A stretch of DNA of 64,000 nt from Blastobasis lacticolella (taxonomy: Eukaryota; Arthropoda; Insecta; Lepidoptera; Blastobasidae), in assembly GCA_905147135.1 (NCBI GenBank), contig LR990044.1, positions 17,550,122-17,614,121 on the forward strand. Reading direction: 5' to 3'. Under the pieces are notes generated by a model, which saw only the letters and a program-made list of their open reading frames with translations, did not search any database and was not told the DNA's origin. Position numbers and translations under genes: made by a program. Positions 12,926-25,184 of the stretch are shown piece after piece; within the stretch, counting starts at the first letter, position 1, and every line of letters starts with the position of its first letter.

Positions 12926-13074
12926 TCGTTCAAAAATTCTCAGGATTAGAGGTGAGACGATTTACATTGTAGGTAATGTATCACCCGTATTCACAAACAA
13001 TACTTGTCTAAGTAAAGTAGCTTTACTATTTGCCGATCTGAGTAGTTCAGAAATTTAAATGATGATTTTAATTT

Positions 13075-13142
13075 CTGTAAGGGTAGGGTAATGTAGGGTA
13101 GGGGTAGGACGCCCTGCAATGAAGTCGCACCGGGTCCACTAG
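13075..13142 (+). repeat. Fragment of the ACGGATTTTAAT repeat family
   Basis: Only the GGGTAGGGGTAGGACGCC to GGGTCCACTAGTTT end is present. Confidence 0.45.
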
Positions 13143-14339
13143 TTTTCTACAAAAGAGATGGCTGTTACCACAGACTATACGTATATGTGAAAATCTTTGG
13201 CTATTCCTAATTGTAAGAAGTTTGGAACAAACCAAACAAAATATCCAAGCGCTCACACGCTATCTCCGTACAATAGGACCACTACCCACAGACAGACGAG
13301 GAAAACATAGGCATAGTTAATTCCTAAGCCCGGAAATAACGTATATTAGTCAACTGCAACCCAGCGAGGTAATGGACCACATACCTGTGTCTTCATTACT
13401 CTAGCTGACCTGCATAGGAGGACATAAGACTATGATACTGGAATAAATAGGGGTCTTTAAATGAATTTACACCGTTCGTATTGTTTTTCTGCTCTTTCGT
13501 GAGAAAGAGAGAAAATCAATGACGTGGTCTCATGAACGTCACACTATCGCGGTCCTAGTAGAACAGGACGGACCACCGGCGAAGAGGCCGTTTTGCTTGA
13601 ATATACTACCTATTTTATCTCTATAAGCATGTTAAAGTTTTCGGGGTACCGGTGGACGTAATATTCACAAAGTCGCTCGTTGTGGAAAGCTTTGGTTGGC
13701 TTGATACATTTATTTGCACAAATATACGTTAAAAAAGTCATACGCTTGCAAAAATGGTCATACCTACTAGGGTTACGTAAAATTTGCACGAAAAATTACA
13801 TGCTGGCCAACAAACTCACCACCAAGAATACCAAAGACCGAAGTAGATAAGAAAAGCAAGATGGCGGACCGGGCCTTCGCGTGCGAGAGCATAACAGATG
13901 CGAGAATCTAAACTCTCATTACTTCATTACTTCATTACTGTTACGTAAAAATTCCTTATTGACAATAATAAATTAACTACTACGTGGCAGATTACGTGCG
14001 TGCTTGTGTCCCGGTTTCAAGGATAATACGTCATAAGGCAGTTCTCACAATAACAAGTTCACATGAAACAAAGGTATATATAGTCGCGTGGTATTTAGCA
14101 AAATAAAGCGCCAATCTCATCAATTAACTGGTATCGCAATAGTGCACAAATGTCATAAAAGCAGACCTCCGTAAACCATATAGGCATGTATTCTGTAGAG
14201 TGTAACCAATACTGCGATCTCTCGAGAGACTGGCAATACCTTCCACTAACGCGGATGGGGGCCAAGTCCAGCAGTCGACTTTTATTTGAATTAAACATCT
14301 GAAATAAAATCAAAATTTCATACACAGCTTTTATAGCAT

Positions 14340-14435
14340 ACCTATTATTTGCTGGTGGACCCGGCGAAACTTTGTTCGCGTGGCGTCCTACCCCTACACT
14401 ACCCTGCCCCTACTCTACATTCCCCTCCCCCTCCT

Positions 14436-14469
<34 letters not shown>

Positions 14470-14905
14470 TCAGGAAATTCATTTACGAATACCCGCCAGC
14501 CGGGGAAGCAAGCGGATTATGTGGGACTCACTCGTCGCAATGAGGCAACGGTCCTACCCACTAAAACCTGATGGCGCCCTTCTAGCCGCATATTGACGAA
14601 GTCACGGTACGTGTGGGGAGTGATTCCCCATATTGCCCGATAACTCCGCCGGCGGGTCGCTCGCTCGACGCGAGCTAAACCTCAGGAAGTGGACTTTAGG
14701 CCCACTGCCAAAACAGCGCGCTATGGTAACGTGCCGGGATACATCGGCACGTCTACCCTACCCCTACTCCTACCTTAACCTACCCTACCCTACACATACC
14801 CTACATCTACTCTTCACCCACACCTAGTTTACCACTATCTACCCTTTTTTTATTTTACTTATAAACCTTCATCTTGAATCACTTTATCTATTGCTAACCC
14901 GCATT
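14340..14905 (-). repeat. ACGGATTTTAAT repeat split by a poly(A)-tailed insertion
   Basis: The outer repeat (GGACCCGGCGAAACTTTG at 14357; TTGAATCACTTTATCTATTG near 14873) is interrupted from about 14437 to 14755 by a sequence starting with about 30 T on the plus strand, i.e. a poly(A)-tailed retroelement on the minus strand. Confidence 0.55.
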
Positions 14906-15589
14906 AAAATCTTGTCAAGGCTAATCAAACGAGCCCACGTTGTGTATACCATGCGTAGTTTAGGTGTTTCTATGGGCACCTTCCGTCTCCATCATGAGAT
15001 CAGCTCAATATTATCATAATATTGCATTGGCAACGAATTTATATAAGTATGCAAAATTTCAGCACAATTGGAAACCGGAAAATTAGTCAAAAACTTGCAA
15101 AATTTTATTGCAAACAAACACAAAGTAAATGAAAGCTTGTAAATGTCCATTTTATCTTCACGTTACCGCATAGTAAGCCAGTGTCACTCACAGTAAACGA
15201 AGCAATCTAAATTTCTGCGCGGCGGACACCAAAAAGTGGGTAATTTGACGTTTTCCCCGGAAATGTGGGAAATTCGACAATTTACGTAGAACTGGTTCTC
15301 GAGGTGAAGTGCCCGCCTTTACGTTTACGAGAAAGGCCACTGGTGAGTTTACGACCCATATCTGGGAGCTGTTTAAATATGGCGCTTGGGGAAATAAAAT
15401 TTTATTTTTTCATTTTCCGATTGCATTGGGAATAGACAAGAAGTAGAGCGGAACGGAAATAAAAAATACTTAAGTAATTGCTTCATTACCACAATAGCAC
15501 AATCAACTACGTTTATTTGTTGTCATGAATTAAAGGATTTTTAAAATGTTAATTTCGTACTGGTTCAACTATAATAGAATAGATATTAT

Positions 15590-15785
15590 AGTGGACCCGG
15601 CGCGACTTCGTTCGCGTACACCTTACCCCCTACCTTCCTTATTTTTCTTGCTTATAAATCTTCCTCTTGAATCACTCTATATATTGTTGAACTCCCGCAT
15701 TAGAACCCGTTGAGAAGTTTAAAAGATCTAAGCGTACATATATACATAGGGACAGACGGCGGGAAGCGACTTTATACAGATACTT
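15590..15785 (-). repeat. ACGGATTTTAAT repeat family copy
   Basis: Starts GGACCCGGCGCGACTTCG and ends with GGGACAGACGGCGGGAAGC; inverse orientation to 9540-9745. Confidence 0.6.
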
Positions 15786-16449
15786 TTACACTATATCTAT
15801 AAAATATTCTTTTATTTGTTTGTTATATACTTCGTACGTAGGTATACGATCCGAAACTTGGCGCCAGTACACACCTTAACTACGTGCTAAAGAGAAACAT
15901 AAGCATATCTTAGAAGAAAGTGCCCCGTGGGGAACCATGGGAAGTCATGGCTTTAGCAGTGGATGCGCCTTGCCGACCCGGAGCGGCAACGCATTGTGCT
16001 ATATTATTGCTAATTGTCCTCAGCCAGGGGTAACCATTTTCTTTCCATCACGTTTGTCTATCGAATGACACAAAAAAGTATTGTGATTTCAGATTTTTAG
16101 AGGATTTAAACGTACTTCACGTAATTTATGCATCAACAACTAACTTCTGCGTCGCTTGTCATCTGAAATGAAAAACGAAAATACTTATTAGTTTTGCATA
16201 ATAAAAAAAAAATTCGACCATAAAAAAATAACAATTACAAAATAGTATGCAATAATACAAAATACAAAACAGAATGGTTCCATGGCTCAACTATACTATC
16301 TATGCTAGAATTTTTCCTAACCCTGCCCTCGTTACAGCTCGGAATCACCGTAACGTGTGAATTATTTACTGTACTAGTACTAGGGAGAATGCAGTAGGTG
16401 GTCACTATACGGCAGTTTGGTGGAGTTGATATACGTATACTAGTCGGCA

Positions 16450-16650
16450 GTAAAAATCATCTTGGCATAAATGTCCCGGTTATACACTCTTGTACGAGGG
16501 CCCGGGGTCTGCCTAACCATGATCCAGGATTTGGCAGATCAGATAATTACAGTGGAGCGACTGCCCACTGACCTTGTCACTGGTACCAGGGGAACCAGAC
16601 TATGATGATGGTTACACATTCAGTCGCCTGAATGTGCAGGTTTCATCACA
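16450..16650 (+). mobile_element. Retroelement tail (GGATTTGGCAGATCAG family)
   Basis: Contains CGAGGGCCCGGGGTCTGCC, CCAGGATTTGGCAGATCAG, CAGTGGAGCGACTGCC and TTCAGTCGCCTGAATGTGCA. Copies at 17555, 17950 (inverted) and 36085. Confidence 0.6.
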
Positions 16651-16735
16651 ATGTTTTCCCTCACCGTAAGAGCATTATACATAACTCAGAAAAGAGTTAA
16701 CCACTCATCCACCGACGCTCCTAGTCGGCAAGTAA
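16650..16735 (-). mobile_element. tRNA-derived SINE fragment
   Basis: Inverse of the SINE at 48968: CATAACTCAGAAAAGAGTTA then CCACCGACGCTCC. The B box is missing. Confidence 0.5.
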
Positions 16736-17544
16736 GTAGTAATTATGCGGGAGTAGTTCCGTCTTCAACGAGTACGACAGGGATGGCTCTCTAGCGTACG
16801 CGTCGAAACGATGTGCATTATTTCGACATCTTTTAATACAGTATGTACAAAAATCTATGTTAGATTCTTTATTAGATGTCGTGAAAATAAATTAATATGT
16901 TGTACGGTACTTATTGCCACTTTAAATAAGTTTTAAATTTTTTTCATAACAAGCTTTTAACCAGTAACATAGCTTTACCAAATTTCGACACAATTGAACG
17001 AAGGGAAATCGATTAAATTAGGCTTGCAATATATGAACCGAACATACATACATAGTTACAAACAATACAAGTTAAATGAAAGCTTGTAAAATGCAACAAA
17101 ACATTAGATACTATCCAAGCAAACCATAACAAGGAATCCACAGAGTTCTAATAATTAGAAGTTTGTGAGAGAACCCTCCAGAAAACGCTGCCGCCAACTC
17201 CGTGAAAAGCCATCAACCGTTAGACAAGATGATAATATGCTAACAAATTAAAAAACAGATCTAAAGATTGGCAGTAACTGTTAACATTAAGGGGAATGGG
17301 ATAATTTCGGGGGCTCTCGGTTCCAGGCACGTAATAATCATAAAGCGGACTCGAGCAAGGGTTTATTTCAGCCCAAAGGTTTATTGTCTTCTTTACGGGA
17401 CTTTATATGAAAAAGATATTTAATGGCCGACTCGATTTTGCTGCGGAAATTAAGTGTTTTGCTGTTTTGGCGTTTTTTTGGGATGCAATGTGTGGTTGCG
17501 ATCGGGGCTTTGATTCCAGACTTTTGTTATTAAATATCTTATCA

Positions 17545-18125
17545 TCATCATCAAGTTAATGTCCAGGTTATGCTCTCGCATGCGAGGGCTAGGAGTCTAC
17601 TTGATTTTGATACAGGATTTGGCAGATGAGATAATTACAGTGGAGCGACTGCCATCTGTCCTCCGTGATCCTGTTAACAGGGGAACCTTACCAGATTGGA
17701 TCATGATTACACATTCAGGTTTCACATATTATAGGCAACTGATCAAATTCTGTGACCTAATGTTAATAGGTACCTTATCGGATAAATACAAACAGAATTA
17801 CAGGCTTTTACGGGGTCGGCAACGCGTGTGTGATACCCCTGGTATTGCAAACGTCCATAGGCTGCGGTGACTGCTTACCATCAGGCAGGTCGTAAACTTG
17901 TTTGCCACTTTGGTGGTATAAAAAAAAATATCAGAGATTTTTCAGTAACAGAGATTCAGGCGATTGAATATGTAACCGGGATTCATGCTCGTCAGGTTCC
18001 CCTGTTAACAGCATCACGGAGGTCAGATGGAAGTCGCTCTTCTGTGACTACCTGATCTGCCAAATCCTAGACCATCGTCAAGGCGAACCCCGGGCTTTCG
18101 CGAGAGTACGACCGGGATATTGACG
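17545..18125. repeat. Inverted pair of retroelement tails around a third repeat
   Basis: 17545-17720 (plus) and 17950-18125 (minus) are the same tail family facing each other. The spacer contains a TGCTTACCATCAGGCAGGTC block ending in a run of A near 17930, itself the end of a common lepidopteran retroelement. Confidence 0.55.
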
Positions 18126-18424
18126 AAGAAAACTATTATTATTATATGAACGCAAAACAAAAAGCGTGACTCAGAATATTAAGTTGCATAAAACGCTGGA
18201 TCGAATGCAAAAAGATAATTAAAAATCCGTCATTGCCAGTGCACAGAGCTATAGAGAAACCAATCCCAGTTTTGCATTGATTAAGATATTGCCCAATGAA
18301 CAATGCGCTCCGAGCTAGGAGTGTGAAGTGACAGAAAAATATAGGGGTGTTACGTTTCAAAATTCTGATCAGCTATGTTAAAGGCCTTGAACGACAGCGA
18401 GGTGGAAAATTCTTAAAATTAGCC

Positions 18425-18740
18425 ATCTTATCTTATTATTATTATTATCTATGGGGGTGATTCAGATACCCCACCACACGAGGGACCAAATTTTTTTTAG
18501 ACGTCGATGATTCCGCCCCCCTCTATATAAAAAAAGTCATGAACATGCAATAGCGACACTGGAGATCGAACTCGCTATCTCTCGGTTAGAACCATACCCC
18601 TCTAGCATCGTAAGTGTCGACCCTCTATATTGCTGCAAAAACCGCCGTAGAATCACGGTCTGTCGCAGCCGCAATTTTGGCATCGCAATCGATGCTGCAG
18701 GTTGAAAAGTCGGAGTACGCGAACACATGTGCCGACCAAA
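18425..18740 (-). mobile_element. SINE-like element with degenerate tRNA head
   Basis: On the minus strand 18619-18554 shows 7-bp matching ends (CGACACT / AGTGTCG) and a B-box-like GAGTTCGATCTCC. The downstream part ends in an ATT microsatellite near 18435. At 66 nt with a poor T stem it is not a functional tRNA. Confidence 0.35.
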
Positions 18741-19589
18741 AAGAATGCAGCGTATCCAATTTCATGGAATACTCGTAGAATGAATGTTGGAAACTGTCTC
18801 TTGAATTTATCGTAGCTATAGTTTTTAAGAGGAATTACGTGTGTCCACTACTACAGTAGCATCTCTCTCCATCGCATCCGTCGCTCCTTTTCTTAGACCT
18901 CCGTTAAGAGTTCTTTCCTGATACGACAAGTTTTGGAACCTATTCCTCAAGTATCCCTGGGGCTTTCACATTGATTTGGACACACTCTTAAACCCAGGGA
19001 CACGTTGCTCTGGCAGCAAATAGACAACTGTTAGGCTCACTGCCAAATCCATGTCTCCCCATGGAGCACTGGAGTATGCAGTATTCTATAAAGTGTAGGA
19101 ATCTACTTCCCTAAGACGGGCGAAATTTCGAACGGTATATCCCACTATGGCCTACCTCTTTAAAATTGCTGGATTATTAGAGTTAATTTGTATTATAAGG
19201 GGTACGCGAGTATAAGTTTTTGTGGTTTAGAAGATACGCGGGTTCAAAGTCAAGGGAAAGTTTATTGATAACCACTAAACCTCAAAATTTATTTGTTTAT
19301 AGCATTCTCTATTCCGTGGGTAATTGTGTTTTTGAAGTTTGGTAAACTGGTTAATAGTTAAATCGTCGATTTTAATACCGTTTTTGCTAAATAAAATTTA
19401 TATTTTTATGGCTGGTACAGCAATTTTATTTTATTGTGTATATTTGCTGACCGGTTTTTAGCACAACTAGATTAATCATAGATTTGGTGTCCGAAAACAA
19501 GTCATGCATGACGATCAAAGCTAAACTTGAAAGCTACCGTCTCTAATAAAAATTGTTCATATGTCGAGTGTATAAGTGTGTGATACTAG

Positions 19590-19840
19590 GCGTCAAATCA
19601 CCTTTGACATATGCAATAAACTTATTTGACACGGTGACAACGTCGCTGTTGTTATAATTTGGCGACACTGAGTTTCATCTGTGTTGGGTTTCTGTCAAGT
19701 TACTCACACGTCACCACAAACTTATTTGAGTGACCAAAACTGGAACTAAGTGTCGCCAATTGAAATATCATTAGGCGTCAATACTAAATTTAACAACAGC
19801 GATGCCGTCATTGGGCCAGATAAGTTTGTACACACGCTGT
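19590..19840. repeat. Palindromic MITE-like element
   Basis: The left arm (AAACTTATTTGACACGGTGA, then CGCTGTTGTTA) is repeated inverted in the right arm (AACAACAGCGATGCCGTCAT ... GATAAGTTTGT). The central GGCGACACTGAGTTTCA also pairs with AACTAAGTGTCGCC. Confidence 0.55.
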
Positions 19841-20279
19841 GTAACTATATAGGCGTTCAACGCTTGTTGATCAGTACTTTTTATTAGTAAGACGGCTCTA
19901 ATCTCTAAAGCTAATCTTGGAGTTATAGAGTTGGTGTAAACCTGACGGGATCTTAGTATGTATGCTTTCATAAATATCGGTTTAGAAGAAGAACTTTAAA
20001 AAGCTGTCGCAATGCAAAAAGATGACTAAACCAGAAAATGTCTTGGAAGGAACATGATTGACATGAAAATGACCTGCCTCGCCAAAAGGAAAACCTACGG
20101 TATAGATATCATGGATGTCCAAATTGTTGTAGTCTTTGGATTACTATTGACTTCGTCGAGAATCCTTATTTTAATACATTAATACTAAAAGGAAGAAAAA
20201 CAACAAATTATAGGTATTACGCATTAAATTTAATTTACTAAAATAAATAAGATCAATAATTTGGTGGCAAGATAGCTTC

Positions 20280-20690
20280 TAGAGGCGGAGTAAATCTACC
20301 CCGCACTCCAACTCTCTTTGAGGAACTCTATCAAAGTGTCTTTACACATATCCACTGATAATTTTGTCTTGGCATTTTCAACTTCACTTCACTAGCAATC
20401 CCTTTTACGTTTAGCTGCTTAAACTTAAAGAAGACTCCATCACATTGATTTCTTCGTCGCTTTTCAGTCTTCTTAACAGTGTATCTTCCGCAGCTTCAAA
20501 ATCTACTTTCTTATCTTTTCAAATTTCCATTGCTTGTACAGGTTGATTTTTAGATTTAGATGACTGCTTTACACTAGTCTTTTCCCAATCGACCGTGTCT
20601 TCCATTTTCCACAGCCCCTTTTCCCTGTGTATTTCTTTTTGATTGTATCTTCACTGGCAACTCGTGTTTTGTCTCAAATGCCTTCATTAT
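20280..20690 (-). pseudogene. Possible decayed coding sequence, unidentified
   Basis: The minus strand reads as lysine- and glutamate-rich protein-like sequence: MEDTVDWEKTSVKQSSKSKN, one stop, then KDKKVDFEAAEDTLLRRLK. Further frames (KLSVDMCKDTLIEFLKESW) need a frameshift. It lies downstream of the SVWC stop and could simply be 3' UTR. Confidence 0.25.
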
Positions 20691-20726
20691 CGTAGACTGT
20701 GAAATGGCTTCACTTAACTAAGCTAA

Positions 20727-20844
20727 CTATAGTATCGCGTTGTCGATGTCACATCTCACATCTGGACAGCATTCGGGGTATGGCCTCCGGAGATCGTAGT
20801 TAGTGACCACACACTTGGGGTCTTCTGTGCTGACCACAGCGCAT
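20727..20844 (-). CDS. SVWC peptide exon 3
   Basis: Acceptor TTTCAG; ends at TAG. The first base completes a serine codon split by intron 2. It encodes cysteines 4-8 with the hallmark PYPECCPDVRC. Confidence 0.9.
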
Positions 20845-23800
20845 CTGAAACGATTGCAAATGATAGTAAATTAGTTACAACGAATTGCAATATGCATTTG
20901 AAAGAAGGGACCGAGATGACTACTAGCGAGAGTACCGAAAACACTAGTAATAGGGTAAAATTGAAGAAAGGCCTACACCTACCCTGCACCTACTTTACCA
21001 CTACCTACCCTCTTATTCTTGTGAAGAAATCATGCTCTTGAATCACTCTATCTATTGATTAAAGCCGCACTAAAATCCATTGCGTAGTTTAAAACGTCTA
21101 AGCGAACATACATACATACAGAGGGACAGACGGCGGGAAGTAACTTTGTTTATTCAACTGAATATGTTCGCTTATATCGAGAAGTACAGAGAACTATAAC
21201 TATTACGCAACTAGTAATAGTTTTAGTAAATATTTTCTTACAACAATTGATTTTAGCACTGAATGAGTGATAAATTAGCAACATATTGTTTTATTCTATC
21301 AACCAGGCTCGTCAACACGTGTGGGTGCTGACTTTATTAATGATACTTACGATGCATAATTTATCATGCGTCTTGTGCAGTCGATTCTGTAACAGGCGCC
21401 GACAGGGAGTACTGACTCGCCGAACGGTATTACGTCATCTAGGTCCTTTATATAGCAACCTTGTTTGTGTGCTGTAAAGAAGAGAAACATATTTTTAGTT
21501 CGGCGATAATTAAGAGGTATACTTGGCGTATTTAGAATATAGTTCTGATATCGACTGTTGTGAGCCGATATATACAAGGGCAGTCTGTAACCGAACCACG
21601 AAATACAAAGTAATTGAGGAATATACAATGTCCAACAGTAAATTTAGACTATATTTAGAGACGAACGAGAGAAGACGCCTATTAAAATTAAGCCCATACA
21701 AAGTAATTAAAAATCAGAAAAAGAAACCTTTTATATTTTATAGCTGTACGAAAACGTCGTAATAAATTCGTTTTTATTGATGTTGTTATGGCTAAAGTAA
21801 TTTCAATTCATAAAATAAGCAAATGTAACCCACATAAACGCATTATCAAGATTAAATCACGAAAGCTTTAAAATGGCAACAACATTTTAAATACACAGCC
21901 ATAATTTATGGACCCAAATCGTAATTATATTTCATAGTTAATTGCCGCTTTGGTGCCCCGCACAGTTTTTTTATGTTCTAAGAAAAAAAAATTACATAGC
22001 GTCAGCCCTACGAATAGACTTCGTATTACCTCTAGTCTTTTTTTATAACTAAATCTAATTAAGTTTGGTAAGCTAATGGCCCTGCTTTGCAAATTACATT
22101 ACCATTCCGACTACTGAGTGAAAAATTTCCACCGAACAACACGTTATAGTTATTCAAATAAATTCACGGCTTTAGTGATTACGTATCCTGCTAATAGTTG
22201 ACGCCGATCTGATATAAAATGGTAATTAATTGTTGTCTATAATAGGAAGTAGAGGTACTTAATTTTTCTCTGTTATAAAGGACGTGAGTGTAATTATAAT
22301 TTTTCAAAGACGATAATGTGTTTTGATCTCGGAAAGTAATTAAAATTCCATCGTTTAGAGATAATGAGATACGCTTCGATTATTTCATTAATGAGGTAAT
22401 CTCTAGTAGATGTTCATTAATAAACTTTAAATAAAGCCCTTTTAAGGGAGTGAAATGACTTCTTCGATTCTTTGGACATTAAAATTCGTAGTATATTATT
22501 ACGTTTCACACTTAACGAGGCAAATTATCCTACTTTGCATATGGAATGAGGCAGAAATTGTAAATATAGGATTTTATACGAAATATAATACTGCGGAAAT
22601 TTATAGTGTTCTGAGTATAATAAGTATACGAAATCCCGGAGGCATCGGGTAGAATACTTCAACAAAACTTGACCTCAGGTGAAGGTAGCGGTAATATAAT
22701 GGATTTTATAATAATAAATTCACAAAAGTTGACCTTTCGTGTTTACAAATATAGGCCTTGACCGAAGATAATATTTTCGATACCAACTGACTTGTTTATA
22801 ATCTTCGAGTACCTATTTACGATGTTTTGCTCATAATTTTCTATGGACGCCGAATACAATAATTTAATTATGATCGAATGCTTATTGATACTGTTGTTTA
22901 TATTCGTGAGAAATTCCTGACGTCTTGTATGTAAATTAGTACGAAATATTTCATCAGAACCACAAACAAGATTTCGAACTTTGCATCGGAATGCTTCAAA
23001 GAATAAACTCGGAAATCTCAGCAACAAGTGGAGTTAATACAATTTGAGGTCGGCAAGCAAACGGGACGCGCGTTGGAATTGCAAGTTAACCAGAAGTTAG
23101 ACGAGTTAATACGGAGGGAAATTATCAAAATGACGTATATGAACACACATGTATATGACACAGCTTTAACGATGTTAAAACTAAGTCTTCTGCTGTTCCT
23201 GACTGCTAATGCCCTAAGTGAACCTCTAGTCTCCTCCTGTAGAAGAGTTTGATCATCTTCTTACAAATGTAGCTTGATGTGAAAGTTTTTACCTGTTTTT
23301 AGATCAGGTTCAAATGATGCTTGTAATCATTCGGGTCGTCCGCTTGCATATACAAAAAATACAATAGCTACGTTAAAAATCTACGCTTCCTTTTTAATAT
23401 ATCTAGCTCTTGTCTACGTCCGTGTACTACATTCTTTTGTAAAAAAAAAGGTCGTATGTATCCTTCCTTAATTGCCATGATCTAAATATATTCTTCGGTT
23501 TTTGCATGAAATATACATACACACAGACATACATTGTTACTTTCCCATTTACAATATTGTTTTAGACTTTAACATTGGTACTTATTATAGGTACCTAGTA
23601 GTTACCCATACAAAAATCAATGTAAATTTTGTGATTGCATTGTTTAGTTCCAGTTTCAATGATAAAGTAGCTATTTGAACAACAGAAACTTTCATGTTTA
23701 TATATATTCGTATTACCAAGCAGGATATGATATCTCGCTTATCTGTTATGCAAGTGAGGAATATACGAACACCGGTTAGATTACGTATACAGACCGGTTT

Positions 23801-24689
23801 CCTACGCGTTTAAAGCCCAATTTTCGGCTGTAATAAATTATTATGTTCATACATAATTCAATTACAAAAAAGCATGAACGATTACTGCTTCTACAATAAA
23901 TCTCATTAGGACATTGTTTTAAATTTTTCAAACATACCAAATATTTTTTTAAACTATAAATCCAATAAATGAGTTACAAAATTCTACCTACATTTTAAAA
24001 AATGCTGTAAATAATCTACAAACAAAAACACCACCCCATCACAACAATTAAAAACCTTACCCTAAAAAGCCCTTCGGTATTTAAACTTAACGCTCGTATT
24101 TTGTGAGAGTTGAAAGCACACTCAAAGTCCTACCATAACCAGATAAGCGCGTAAGTAATTCAATTCTATACGTATATTTAAAATGTCTACCGATTTCATG
24201 AACAGTTCAGTAAAAGACGGTATTTTCATATCATATTACGATTAAAACTCGAGCACATAATCGATAGCATAATCTATGCTCAACGTATGTGTCTACGATT
24301 GAAAATAATTACCAACTAATTATTATTTTTCAATCTGTATTCACGAAAATTGCATTTTGAACACTTTTGTACGATCCCGCGACCATTTCTTCATTCCCTA
24401 CTTTAGTGTGACATGGTACAAAGGGTTCAGATATGTCTCATAGGAGTTACCATACAGTATTGGCTCATTGACATTTTTGAGTTACTACACCGAACAGTTA
24501 CTCATTGACATCGCTCACAACGCTCATAATTACATGAGAGTTGAAAGCAAAACGTCAAAACTGTCCGACAATTTAGTAAACAGCGGCTTACTCACCTAAA
24601 TGTGCCGGCTTCATTGGTAACCTCTCCATCCAAGTCGCAGCATGGGCCAGGGCCACCAACAGAACAAAGTACAAAATCCTCTGCATCAT
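20727..24689 (-). CDS. Secreted SVWC (Vago-like) 8-cysteine peptide, 3 exons
   Basis: Exons (minus): 24689-24596, 21471-21351, 20844-20727. They total 333 nt and encode 110 residues; junctions are GT-AG with phases 1 and 2. Residues 1-18 (MMQRILYFVLLVALAHAA) form a clear signal peptide. The mature part has eight cysteines at 37, 58, 63, 73, 83, 97, 98 and 103, ending in the YPECCPDVRC signature of single-domain von Willebrand factor C proteins. By family knowledge these are small arthropod extracellular proteins, some (Drosophila Vago) induced by viral or nutritional signals; a role here is inference. Introns are 3124 and 506 bp. No single exon makes a long ORF, so the gene is easily missed. 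A tandem ATG-ATG start follows a GATA-type TAGATAAG motif. Confidence 0.9.
20975..21150 (-). repeat. ACGGATTTTAAT repeat copy inside SVWC intron 2
   Basis: CCTACACCTACCCTGCACC to GGGACAGACGGCGGGAAG. Lies between exons 3 and 2 of the SVWC gene. Confidence 0.55.
21351..21471 (-). CDS. SVWC peptide exon 2
   Basis: Acceptor TTTACAG, donor TC|GTAAGT, phase 1 in and phase 2 out. It encodes cysteines 1-3 of the domain: GCYIKDLDD, VGACYRIDCTRR. Confidence 0.9.
21472..24595 (-). other. SVWC intron 1, no exon or clear repeat seen
   Basis: A 3.1-kb AT-rich intron. Frames of 60-94 codons inside it show no motif. A near-perfect hairpin (GATTGAAAATAATTA and its inverse) lies at about 24298-24338. Confidence 0.5.
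24596..24689 (-). CDS. SVWC peptide exon 1 (signal peptide)
   Basis: Tandem ATGs at 24689 and 24686, then a hydrophobic signal sequence. Ends with donor G|GTGAGT in phase 1 after KPAHL. Confidence 0.88.
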
Positions 24690-24692
24690 CTT

Positions 24693-24700
24693 CTTATCTA
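24693..24700 (-). promoter_or_regulatory. GATA-type motif before the SVWC start codon
   Basis: TAGATAAG lies just 5' of the start codon. GATA factors drive many insect fat-body and immune genes. The position within the presumed 5' UTR makes function uncertain. Confidence 0.25.
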
Positions 24701-24801
24701 CGTATGACAGGTCAAGGGTAAGTGACAAGTATCAAGTTATCTCCGCGGTAGTACGCAAGTAAACTCAGTAGCAAGGAGTGTCAGATCTCTTGCGTCCACA
24801 A

Positions 24802-24842
24802 CTCACGACTGGCCGCTTGCTCGGACTGGACTTGTTTTTATT
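24802..24842 (-). promoter_or_regulatory. Possible core promoter of the SVWC gene
   Basis: On the minus strand an AATAAAAAC TATA-like box lies about 30 bp upstream of a CCAGTCGTG initiator-like site, roughly 120 bp before the ATG. The spacing suits an insect core promoter, but both matches are loose. Confidence 0.3.
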
Positions 24843-25184
24843 CTGAATCGGCGTCGTGTTTACAAGCTCCGCTTAAAACTACTTTTCGAAACCCACTTCA
24901 GAAGAAATATGGTTCTTTTTTTAATGAGACGTGTTTCCTATGTCGTTTGTCTCTCGACAGTTTGCCGTTTTGGTCCAGTTATGTAATGACTGCGTAATAT
25001 TATGTGCGTTTACATTTTTGCATATAATTGTTTGGCAAAGTTGCTTGGGGGGTTTGTAAAAGGAAGTCAAAGAGAAATTTTATCAATGCCCCAATAGTTA
25101 ATACCTTGAGTCGGAGCATGTGTCCAAGGAACTGTACTTATAAGCTAAATGGTATATAAACATAGCAGTCCAAATAGGTTTGTA

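Noticed and set aside
14349..14596. Overlapping plus-strand ORFs rich in Pro and Phe
   Set aside because: They are translations of a C/T tract and poly(T) in all three frames.
14745..14830. CCTACCC-rich repeats suggestive of telomeric sequence
   Set aside because: Insect telomeres are CCTAA/TTAGG repeats. These units are irregular CCTAC runs belonging to the interspersed repeat family also seen at 15590 and 20975.
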